This document shows, piece by piece, positions 1-6,804 of a stretch of DNA of 36,112 nt; the first letter of the stretch is position 1; the number at the start of each line of letters is the position of its first letter. Under the pieces are notes generated by a model. The model was given only the letters and a program-made list of their open reading frames with translations, did not search any database and was not told the origin of the DNA. The translations under genes were made by a program, and so were the position numbers. This DNA comes from Synergistaceae bacterium (GTDB taxonomy: Bacteria; Synergistota; Synergistia; Synergistales; Aminobacteriaceae). The stretch lies in contig JAFYBQ010000040.1 in the NCBI GenBank assembly GCA_017540085.1, positions 1-36,112 of the forward strand, read 5' to 3'.

Positions 1-30
1 CCCCCAGTTCGAATCTGGGTGCCGCCTCCA
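1..30 (+). tRNA. tRNA-Cys, 3' end only (probable)
   Basis: The window opens inside a tRNA gene. A T-arm (CCCAG, loop TTCGAAT, CTGGG) is followed directly by the acceptor strand TGCCGCC, a T discriminator and an encoded CCA. A U73 discriminator together with an acceptor that would pair with GGCGGCA is typical of bacterial tRNA-Cys. The anticodon lies outside the window, so the identity is inferred. The defence-like cassette begins about 40 bases downstream, a common position for integrated DNA. Confidence 0.8.
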
Positions 31-70
31 TAAATCCATTCTCACAGAAAATTTCCCATTGACGCAAAAA

Positions 71-1183
71 TTACAGGCTACCTTTCTTCCTGTTGCACTG
101 TCTGCACAACATCTGGCAGTTTTCCGGCGTTGTGTGTCCTCCCCGGCTCCACGGGGTAATGTGATCTGCTTCCATCTGCTCAATGCCGAAATGTTTTCCG
201 CAGAATTTGCAGAGTCCCTTCTGCCGTTCGTATACCTGACGTTTTATCTTTTCGCTGAATGGCCGAATGTTTAAGTGTCTTTCATGGCCGTCAATGAGAT
301 ACTCATAGATTCCCGCCGGGCGCGTTATGTCGTCATCGTCAAAAAGTTCAAGCACCCTCGCTTCAAGTTCGTGTGCGTCAAAAATTTTGTCGTGAAAATT
401 ATTGTAGTAATATCCCCAGTTTAGGCCACGCATTTCTTTGTGGTAAACAGGAAAAAGACTCTGTACCCAGTTTATGACGTTCTGAAAGTATAGCCATAAT
501 CTTTCCGCGCCGGAGTCCTGCTGATGATTCGACATGCAATGACAGATAATATCATCGTCGCTTTTGCCCGCTATGTGTTCGGACTCAGCGTACCATTTCA
601 GGACGGTCTCTAAATATTCCTGTCGTATCGGGTCTCCTGAAAGATATTTTCCGGCGAAAATCTGCGCAGGTGAATTGCGCTTGCTGAAGCGGCGTTTTGC
701 GTCCGTAATCCATGCGCCCGGATATATAGCGTTGCGGAGTTCCTGAGGCGTTAATTGTTCCCCGGCAATGTTCACGATCTTGAACCAGTCGCGCTTCTCG
801 CTGTCAGTCCCTTCACAGAAATATATCATTAGGGGATAAGAGAAAATTTTTTCCTGCTCGTCATTCGCAAGGCTCGTGAAATTGAAATTGTTGACGGAAA
901 AAACGCCCTTAATGTATTGGCATATGCTTATAGTTCTCTGCTGGCCGTCGAGCATCTCATACTTTCCGCCGTCATTCACAATCCAGTACATAACATTCAG
1001 GGGGAAATCACTAAGGATTGAGCGTATTACGTCATCGCGCTGTTTGTCGCTGTAAATAAATTCGCGCTGGAATGGAGGACGGATATTCAGCCTGCCATTG
1101 TAGGCCCAGACTCCGCCCTCTTCCGACTCGGTGTAGCCCTCGGATATTTCGCGCACGGTGATTTCATGCAGTGTGATTTTCAT
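71..1183 (-). CDS. DUF262 (GmrS-like) N-terminal domain with C-terminal HNH nuclease
   Basis: The 370-residue protein has a DUF262/ParB-like N-terminal half with the hallmark DGQQRT at residues 79-84. In GmrSD-type systems this motif belongs to a nucleotide-binding or hydrolysing domain. The C-terminal 50 residues form a zinc-type HNH nuclease with C325-x2-C328, catalytic D340-H341 in EADHITPWSRGG, and C360-x2-C363. The expected activity is DNA cleavage gated by the DUF262 domain. The gene is last in a minus-strand cassette, and its start overlaps the end of the 96-residue gene by 20 bases, which suggests translational coupling. With the upstream methyltransferase it probably forms a restriction-modification-like or modification-sensing defence unit. 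The domain assignment is firm; the biological role is inferred. Confidence 0.88.
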   Translation of the reverse strand: MKITLHEITVREISEGYTESEEGGVWAYNGRLNIRPPFQREFIYSDKQRDDVIRSILSDFPLNVMYWIVNDGGKYEMLDGQQRTISICQYIKGVFSVNNFNFTSLANDEQEKIFSYPLMIYFCEGTDSEKRDWFKIVNIAGEQLTPQELRNAIYPGAWITDAKRRFSKRNSPAQIFAGKYLSGDPIRQEYLETVLKWYAESEHIAGKSDDDIICHCMSNHQQDSGAERLWLYFQNVINWVQSLFPVYHKEMRGLNWGYYYNNFHDKIFDAHELEARVLELFDDDDITRPAGIYEYLIDGHERHLNIRPFSEKIKRQVYERQKGLCKFCGKHFGIEQMEADHITPWSRGGHTTPENCQMLCRQCNRKKGSL

Positions 1184-1454
1184 ATTCAGACATTCCCAAG
1201 CTCTTTTTCAGCTCATCACCCGTTATGAATATATGACAGTCCGGGTCATTCTTTATTTCGCCGATCATCTCTAAGTCAAACTCGTCCGGCTCCTCTTCGG
1301 GAATCAATGCCCATCTCGCAGCCTCGTCAAAATTACTGCTGATGAAATCCCACAGCCTTGACGCTTCCTCATCGCTCATTACACGCGAGGCCGTTATGTT
1401 TCTCCGCTGAAGTTCGCCTAATTTCGGTTTAGGGTGATAGTCAAGCACATTCAT
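1164..1454 (-). CDS. small acidic protein of unknown function in defence cassette
   Basis: This 96-residue acidic protein is not recognised. No signal peptide or membrane segment is visible. It looks mainly helical, with a Glu/Asp-rich centre around EEEPDEFDLEMIGE. Its ATG shares four bases with the toxin stop codon (ATGA), and its end overlaps the DUF262-HNH start by 20 bases, so it is translated within the same polycistronic message. Because it lies between a RelE-type toxin and a nuclease, it could be an extra antitoxin, a nuclease inhibitor or a specificity subunit. That is a guess from position only. Confidence 0.65.
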   Translation of the reverse strand: MNVLDYHPKPKLGELQRRNITASRVMSDEEASRLWDFISSNFDEAARWALIPEEEPDEFDLEMIGEIKNDPDCHIFITGDELKKSLGMSEYENHTA

Positions 1455-1705
1455 TTTCTTTCTCCTCCCTTGTATACCTCTCCGCGAGGCTTTATGCGGT
1501 ATATGAGAATCACGTTGCCTAAGTCATCAAATATGACTCTGTATATTCCGACACGCAACCGCCATCCCGGCTGCCCTTCCATTTTCTTTATGTCGCCTTT
1601 TCCTTCGGGGATTTTTTCTATTGCGCTTATTATACGTTCTCTTGTCTGCGCGTTCTGCTTCATCAGAAATTTCTGCGCCTGCTTCGAGTACTCTATAACT
1701 TTCAT
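1451..1705 (-). CDS. RelE/ParE-family toxin
   Basis: The 84-residue basic protein has the RelE fold signature: an N-terminal strand, the helical stretch SKQAQKFLMKQNAQTRERI, then GDIKKMEGQPGWRLRVGIYR and a final strand ending near RIKPRGEVYKG. Known RelE toxins are ribosome-dependent mRNA interferases, while ParE relatives target gyrase. The RLRVGxYRVIF block, which carries the basic catalytic-type residues, favours the RelE branch. Its start overlaps the antitoxin stop by four bases (ATGA), the usual arrangement in which the antitoxin is made first. It lies between the methyltransferase and the DUF262-HNH gene. Confidence 0.87.
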   Translation of the reverse strand: MKVIEYSKQAQKFLMKQNAQTRERIISAIEKIPEGKGDIKKMEGQPGWRLRVGIYRVIFDDLGNVILIYRIKPRGEVYKGGERK

Positions 1706-1998
1706 GACGCTTTTTTTCTTTCACGCCTGGCCGCTGCTATTTCGGCTTCTATTTCCTCGTCTGACATATAGCCCCTCTGCCTCGCAATTTCGCGCATACT
1801 CTCGAATGCTTCCATCGCCCTCGCACGGATTATCGCCTCTATTATGCGTTCAGGATTGTCGCCTGAAATATCGAGCATAAGCAGAACGGGTTTTCCGTCA
1901 TCCGTAAAAACTGCGCCGCCTCCGCTGTACTTCTCCATCAAGCCGCGAGCCGCTACAGAAATTTCTTCACGCGGTATATATTCGTATGTTGTGTTCAT
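1702..1998 (-). CDS. Phd/YefM- or RelB-like antitoxin
   Basis: This 98-residue acidic protein lies directly upstream of a RelE-type toxin. The N-terminal part (NTTYEYIPREEISVAARGL, then GGAVFTDDGKPVLLMLDI) matches the Phd/YefM layout of a DNA-binding strand-helix region. The helical, charged C-terminus (MSDEEIEAEIAAARRERKK) would wrap the toxin. The start is set at 1998 because AAGGAG lies nine bases upstream; an in-frame ATG 18 bases earlier has no ribosome-binding site. Such antitoxins usually repress their own promoter, but only 34 bases separate this gene from the methyltransferase, so the cassette may be co-transcribed. Confidence 0.82.
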   Translation of the reverse strand: MNTTYEYIPREEISVAARGLMEKYSGGGAVFTDDGKPVLLMLDISGDNPERIIEAIIRARAMEAFESMREIARQRGYMSDEEIEAEIAAARRERKKAS

Positions 1999-2032
1999 TT
2001 GGGACTCTCCTTTCACGCCTCATTATAGCCTG

Positions 2033-3106
2033 TTATATGAAGTCCGCTATCTTTCGGATAAAGAGTCTTCTGTAAATATTCCTGCCGTTAATTTTCGCGT
2101 TTCGTGATGTGCCTTCTATGTGGCATGGCGGGACTCCTTCAGCAAAATTTGTACCTGACATTCCGAGAATCTCAAACTGTTTCGGGTTGTACTTGTCGAG
2201 AAAAGTTATCGGGACTCCCATTATGCCGTCATAGTCATACGGAATTTCAACGGTCTTGCTGACTTCTATTGCATCGTAATTGTCATAGTGTGGAAATTTT
2301 GACGGGTCTTTATGGTAGCTCATCACAAGAATCATTGTCTCGTTGTGGCGGTTGTGTTCGAGATTCGTGAACCATCGAACGCCCTTCACGCGAATGAATC
2401 GCCTGCCCTCATCATCGACCCCGCACCCGGCTGCCTCAAGCGGATATGATTCAGGGACGTGAAATTTCCTGTCGCCGCTGTGAATCGTAACGCCCATCCA
2501 CATTTTATTCTGCATGATTAGCGGGAAAACTTCTTTATACGTTACTGCGTTGATATTTCCGAGAACGATAAATTTCTTGCCGTACTTCGTGAGGAGGAAA
2601 ATATATTCGCGCAGGAGCGAGTGAGGCGGATTAGTCGCTACTATGTCGGCTTCCTGCAGGAGCTTCACGCATTCGGGACTCCGAAAATCCCCGTCCCCGT
2701 CAAGAACCCGGAGTCCTCCGCCTACACCGTGCTGCAAGATATATTCAGCGTCAAGAAGATCCGTGCGTCCGTCGCCGTTGTAGTCCTTCATGCACTCAAT
2801 CACCGCGCAATAGGGCTTGCGACTCGGGGCGGGAGTCTCATCGTCAAAAAGCGATAACTGTCTCTGCGCTATCGGGCTTCCTGCGTAACATGTCGCGATT
2901 AATTTCTTGAGACCGATTGTGTTGAAGAACAGCGCGAAATACTTGAAGAACTCACTTTCATACGGATCATCGCAATTACACAGTACAGTTTTTCCCCTGA
3001 AATGTTCCCGGTAATACCGCATTTCGTTTTCGATGTCGCTACGTGAAGTGTAAAATTCATCCTGCCTTGCGCGAGCCGCTTCCTGCAATGCAAAATTTTT
3101 CGACAC
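2033..3106 (-). CDS. EcoRI-family adenine-specific DNA methyltransferase
   Basis: The 357-residue protein belongs to the EcoRI-methylase family. It opens with the typical DEFYTSRSDIENEMRYY stretch, followed by VLCNCDDPYESEF (residues 41-53) and the motif IV region ADIVATNPPHSLLREY. It would transfer methyl from S-adenosylmethionine to adenine N6. The start is a GTG at 3106, placed by AAGGAGG ten bases upstream; a longer open frame to 3295 runs across the divergent promoter and lacks family similarity. An oddity is that motif IV (residues 159-162) is NPPH where family enzymes carry NPPF or NPPY. The gene is first in the minus-strand cassette ending with the DUF262-HNH nuclease and may protect host DNA from it. 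Confidence 0.9.
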   Translation of the reverse strand: MSKNFALQEAARARQDEFYTSRSDIENEMRYYREHFRGKTVLCNCDDPYESEFFKYFALFFNTIGLKKLIATCYAGSPIAQRQLSLFDDETPAPSRKPYCAVIECMKDYNGDGRTDLLDAEYILQHGVGGGLRVLDGDGDFRSPECVKLLQEADIVATNPPHSLLREYIFLLTKYGKKFIVLGNINAVTYKEVFPLIMQNKMWMGVTIHSGDRKFHVPESYPLEAAGCGVDDEGRRFIRVKGVRWFTNLEHNRHNETMILVMSYHKDPSKFPHYDNYDAIEVSKTVEIPYDYDGIMGVPITFLDKYNPKQFEILGMSGTNFAEGVPPCHIEGTSRNAKINGRNIYRRLFIRKIADFI

Positions 3107-3167
3107 TGTAACAAATCCTCCTTGTTGGGAATGTATAATGATAACAAAATTCCAGGAGGTAATAAAA

Positions 3168-3875
3168 ATGTCAGCAAAAAAAATTCTTGTGCTGATTCTG
3201 GTTATGGCTGTGTGTGCTCCGGCAATGGCCAGCAATGTTGAAGTATGGCAGGATCCGAACGTGAATTTTTCCGGGCTGAAGAAAATTTTTGTCATGCCTC
3301 CGTCTTTTACGCTCAGAGCCGGGAATCAGCTTATGCCTCAGAAACAATTGAGGGCGGATTTCTTTTCGTGGACTCTTGAGGGGATAAAGGCGGCTTTCGG
3401 TAAGAGGAGTGCGCTTCAGGTGAAGTATGTCGACTCGGTCGTGGAGGATATGAAGTTCATTCACGGGGACAAGGTTTCGCCGACAAGTGCGGAGTTCTTC
3501 AAGTGGGCAGGGGAGATCGGCTACACGGCGTATATTGTCGCTGACATAACGCAGGAATTTGTTACGGAACATATCCCAGAAACTACGAGGACTTACACCG
3601 TGTACCGCGAAATACAGAGGCGCGATTCCCGCGGGCGCGTCATTGAGACGATAACAATCCCGGAAGAGAAGACAGAAATTATCCCGGCGCATGATGTTAC
3701 GTACCTGCATACCGTCAGCAGGCCGAGACTCTACAGCACGAAAGACCCGAACGGCGACTATATCGGGGCGGTGAACTATGACATTTACCGGGAATATCAG
3801 GGCGGGCCGGTGATGAAGGTTGTCGAGAATATCACAATAGCTTCAACAAAGAATCTTTTCGCGGGGAAAAAGTAA
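3168..3875 (+). CDS. secreted protein of unknown function
   Basis: The 235-residue protein starts with a clear signal peptide (MSAKKILVLILVMAVCAPAMA, cleavage near residue 22), so it is exported. The mature part begins with FSGLKKIFVMPPSF, a strand pattern seen in periplasmic proteins with DUF4136-like folds, but I do not recognise the family with confidence. The start at 3168 is chosen because AGGAGGT lies seven bases upstream; a TATAAT at 3134-3139 is a plausible -10. It is divergent from the methyltransferase gene and not obviously linked to it. No lipobox cysteine is present, so it is probably soluble in the periplasm. Confidence 0.7.
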   Translation: MSAKKILVLILVMAVCAPAMASNVEVWQDPNVNFSGLKKIFVMPPSFTLRAGNQLMPQKQLRADFFSWTLEGIKAAFGKRSALQVKYVDSVVEDMKFIHGDKVSPTSAEFFKWAGEIGYTAYIVADITQEFVTEHIPETTRTYTVYREIQRRDSRGRVIETITIPEEKTEIIPAHDVTYLHTVSRPRLYSTKDPNGDYIGAVNYDIYREYQGGPVMKVVENITIASTKNLFAGKK

Positions 3876-4878
3876 TCCGTTTACGTAGCTGAAATATTAT
3901 CCCGGCATGAATTGTGCATCACGGTAATTTTCGCTATGATTTTATCATCAATTCTGCGTAATTTCGCAATCCTTTTACGGAGGTATTCAGCCATGAAGAA
4001 ATACTCTCTATTGTTTTTCCTCGCGCTAGTGTTATGGGCAGTCCCGGCGGACGCTTTTCATCACTGCTCTACACGTTCTCTTCCGGCGACATCCTCGCGG
4101 CCAACGCCCTGCAGGTCGCGACATATGGACTCGGACGCATTGACTTTGTGAGCGGTGAGCCAGTCCCGACAGTCATAATTTCAGGCGACAAACGGCAGCA
4201 CGCCTTGGGCGAGTTCACACGGAACGGAAGACGATACATCTATGACTTGAAGGTCAACAAGGCCAACGAGAATATCAAGTACTATGATGTATATGACGCT
4301 TCAGCCGGCCCGAATTACCCGCTCGCGACAGATCAAATAGTCAGCGTAACCCCGAACCCGAAAGCCTCAGCTGACTTAGCCCTCACGCCTGACACAGCCG
4401 GAATCGCTTACGCCATTGACGGCACGACCCTTTCACGCTATGACCTCATGAACTGGAGCGGGACTGTTACGGCGACTCTTGACAGCGGATATGACGTTTA
4501 CAGCCTTGTGTGACTCACGAACAACGAGAATTTTGTCTACGTGTGGGAGTCAAAGCGTACGGCAATAAGCTCGGACGGCTCATATACTCCCGTAAGCAGT
4601 GATGTAGCTGTTTATGACCGTGCGACTCTCAGAAAACTGGCGACATTCAGCTTCCCACGCACAGGGCTTGACGCTACAAAGAAGACCGCTGACGATGAGC
4701 CGTACAAGCAGGAAGTCGGGCGCGGACTCGTTGACATAAGCAACACAGCAACGGATAAATCTGTCGTGCTTGTCGTGTATGACAGTGTTTCATCAGACGC
4801 GGCGAAAATCATCCGCATAGATGAGGCGGCTTCCCCGGTGTCATATGAAGTTATCGTAACAAGCTCCGACCTGAACCT

Positions 4879-4900
4879 CCCCATGCCTAAAGGCAGGGGG
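4879..4900 (-). repeat. right-end imperfect palindrome of the IS200/IS605-type element
   Basis: CCCC-AT-GCCT-AA-AGGC-A-GGGG forms a hairpin with a two-base against one-base internal bulge. Its architecture is identical to the hairpin at the other end of the element. It is followed outward by CTGAA, which reads TTCAG on the minus strand and may hold the cleavage site. Confidence 0.75.
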
Positions 4901-5202
4901 TTCTTGAGAAGTTTGATTTTAAGTTTCCACCTGCAAAAACAGGCATCCTTATTCTCAAGGGCGTGGCCAGTCCGCCCCTACTGTATAGTCCCAAAGGGAC
5001 ACAACATTACTTTGCTTTACTTCATTACACCTTTTCTCCTAGAACCCGTCATAGTTCACCCAGTCCGGAGATTTATATCTCTAAGTGCTACGCTGCGGCG
5101 AGAGGGAAGTGTTCCCCCGTATTGCATTTGATAGTGTTGCTACATTTTTGTTAAAGCGGAACGACTAACCGCAAAAATATTATACTATATTGCGGCTTAT
5201 AT

Positions 5203-5223
5203 CCCCATAGCTAAAGCTAGGGG
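5203..5223 (-). repeat. left-end imperfect palindrome of the IS200/IS605-type element
   Basis: CCCC-AT-AGCT-AA-AGCT-A-GGGG, the partner of the hairpin at 4879-4900. On the minus strand it has the CCCCTAGC...GGGG form reminiscent of IS608 left ends. The host reading frame resumes just downstream. Confidence 0.75.
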
Positions 5224-6378
5224 TATTACGCCGTTTTTTGATAAAGGGCTGGAATGTTGACACAGAGTCGCCGATTCCTGACGAGGCAGGCGGATTCTAT
5301 TTCGGGTGCTACTCAGGAGACGCGAACGCAGAGCCGACATCAGCAAGCAAAGAAAGCACCGTATACCACTGGAACAGCACAAAGAAATTATCACAGATCA
5401 GCGTGAAGAACGCGCAGACTACAGCGGATATTGTCATCAAATCCGGAGATCACAAGGGAAGCATTGTAGCGTTTTTAGCGTCAAATCCTGTCCATGTTAT
5501 CAATCAGGAATATGATTACACCCTCACCACATACATATGGAACGGCGTTAGCGGTGTGATTACCACAGTGGGCGAAGGATTCGGCGTTGAGCTGGAAAAA
5601 CCATTCACGGACGGCCATGACGGAATATATTTCATGATGGAGACTGTATTTGTGTCTGATGACTTTGACTCGCTCTGCCACTGGAACAACGCAAGCGGCT
5701 ACAAGATTTTGCAGTCTTCACCGATGGAGCTTGAAGTTGAAGCCCCTCCCTCTGACGGCAATAACGGCTTCTATTATGTTACGTCAAGCATTTACAACAC
5801 ACCCGCGAGACAGAGAGCGCAGAGCGTTGATGTTGGCATGTTAGGCGTAAACATGAGGCTGTATCACTGCATTGACTGGAACACGTCGCCTGACCTCGTG
5901 TGTAATCTGGGATCGTTTGACGTTCCTGCGTCCGCATACGCCAACACGAGCGGGGATTACATGCTTGTGCGCGAGAATGTACAGAGCGAGCACGGATTCC
6001 TTGAGGACTTAGAGCACAATATTCTTTTTGTCGGAGCAGGGCCTATAGGCGGAAATATGACCCTAAAGGCGTTCACGTGGAATGCGTCAACAAAAACGCG
6101 CCTCACGTCCCAGCACCTTATACGGTCATTCAGCGACAAAGAGCTTGGCGGATATACTGATATTGTTACGGCTGTGCTGTTCACTGACCGCGAAATCGGC
6201 GGCGTTGGCAGTTCAGGCGGGTGCAATGGCGGAATGTTCGGTGTGATTGGCCTGGCATTGTCGGCGGTGTTCGTCTTCAGGAAGAAATAGCGCGTTCATT
6301 CACGGAATATTACGGGGCGGCAGGGAGTGTGTGTTTCCTTGTCGCCTCAATTTTTACTGAAGGGAAAATTCAGACTGC

Positions 6379-6687
6379 ATGAGCTGTGATTTCTATGATG
6401 GAACAATAAAACGCATGGCCGATATTACGGAGCAGAGTTTTGCGCGGCAGGAAGCTATATTAGCTGAAATTAAGAGCGAGGCAAGAGACTTCAGCGAGAG
6501 AACAGAAAGAAAGCTGAACAGAATCAGGGAAACAGTAAAAGACGTGAAACACAACATGACACGGCAGAAAATAATCATGACAAATAATAATTGTTGCCGT
6601 ACAAATTATATCCGCAGTTCTCGTCCGCTGTCTGAAGTAAAATCCCTGTGCTATAATCCTCCGCGTAAAAGCACAAACAGCAGATAA
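6379..6687 (+). CDS. short coiled-coil protein or gene remnant, doubtful
   Basis: This is a possible 102-residue protein. Residues 13-60 are strongly helical and charged (ADITEQSFARQEAILAEIK and onward), as in a short coiled coil. The C-terminal third looks like random translation (NNNCCRTNYIRSS) and overlaps the promoter and RNA structure described next. No good ribosome-binding site precedes the ATG. It may be a remnant of a longer gene or not a gene at all. No function can be assigned. Confidence 0.35.
   Translation: MSCDFYDGTIKRMADITEQSFARQEAILAEIKSEARDFSERTERKLNRIRETVKDVKHNMTRQKIIMTNNNCCRTNYIRSSRPLSEVKSLCYNPPRKSTNSR
6652..6657 (+). promoter_or_regulatory. candidate -10 box for the tRNA-like RNA / Ro-like gene leader
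   Basis: A perfect TATAAT lies ten bases before the 8-bp stem of the tRNA-like fold, so transcription would start at about 6664. The -35 position (about 6629-6634) is weak. Confidence 0.5.
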
Positions 6688-6779
6688 TTGGCGATGAGGT
6701 TCGAATCCTAATGTGCTTTGTCATTCTAAAGGCGCATACAGCAAAACTATTATGCACTGTAAATGCAAAACCATGCGCC
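6664..6779 (+). ncRNA. candidate tRNA-like / Y-RNA-like RNA upstream of Ro-like gene
   Basis: AAAGCACA (6668-6675) pairs perfectly with TGTGCTTT (6712-6719). Directly before the 3' strand sits a 17-base T-arm (6695-6711) with the canonical loop TTCGAAT, so the acceptor and T-arm would stack as in a tRNA. Only 19 bases (6676-6694) replace the D and anticodon arms. A second long stem, GGCGCAT (6731-6737) with ATGCGCC (6773-6779), follows and encloses ACAG/CTGT. The segment begins just after a TATAAT and ends 25 bases before a Ro60-like gene. Bacterial Y RNAs contain tRNA-like modules and are encoded beside Ro genes. Alternatives are a structured leader of that gene or a decayed tRNA fragment. 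Confidence 0.45.
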
Positions 6780-6804
6780 TTGTTTCATTTCAGGAGGAAA
6801 TATT

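Larger units (their letters stand above)
4871..5235 (-). mobile_element. transposase-less IS200/IS605-type element (PATE-like)
   Basis: About 365 noncoding bases interrupt the Synerg-CTERM pseudogene. Both ends carry subterminal hairpins of the same design: CCCC, AT, a 4-base arm, AA, the complementary arm, A, GGGG (4879-4900 and 5203-5223). Such paired palindromes are the recognition structures of single-strand TnpA transposases. Other hairpins lie between them: GTCCC/GGGAC at 4988-5000, GGGCG/CGCCC at 4959-4977 and CCGCAA/TTGCGG at 5169-5195. Read on the minus strand, the 4871-4980 side resembles the structured right end that gives the guide (omega) RNA of TnpB or IscB elements. No tnpA or tnpB frame remains. 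The exact boundaries are uncertain by a few bases. Confidence 0.75.
3993..6290 (+). pseudogene. broken secreted beta-propeller-like protein with Synerg-CTERM tail
   Basis: The three pieces read as one gene. The ATG at 3993 has ACGGAGGT upstream and encodes a signal peptide (MKKYSLLFFLALVLWAVPADA). The frame is lost at a T run (4055-4058): one extra T would give ADAFSSLLYTF and rejoin the next frame. That frame meets an in-frame TGA at 4511-4513 and continues with LTNNENFVYVW. An IS200/IS605-type insertion then splits it at about 4871-5235. The distal part repeats a short motif (YHWNSTKK, TYIWNGVS, LCHWNNAS, FTWNAS), suggesting beta-propeller blades. It ends in a Synerg-CTERM signal (SSGGCNGG, a hydrophobic segment, then FRKK). 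Three independent lesions make it very likely non-functional. Confidence 0.85.

Noticed and set aside
3107-3295. N-terminal extension of the methyltransferase to 3295
   Set aside because: It runs across the divergent gene's promoter and signal peptide, has no SD, and the conserved family start follows the GTG at 3106, which has a good SD.
4511-4513. In-frame TGA in the Synerg-CTERM gene as a recoded (selenocysteine or tryptophan) codon
   Set aside because: The same gene also has a frameshift and an inserted element, no selenocysteine-insertion hairpin is evident after the TGA, and TGA is used as a normal stop elsewhere (for example toxin, antitoxin and cdsA stops).
4541-5131. Independent 196-residue gene at 4541-5131
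   Set aside because: Its first part is the continuation of the broken Synerg-CTERM gene and its last part is translation of the inserted noncoding element.
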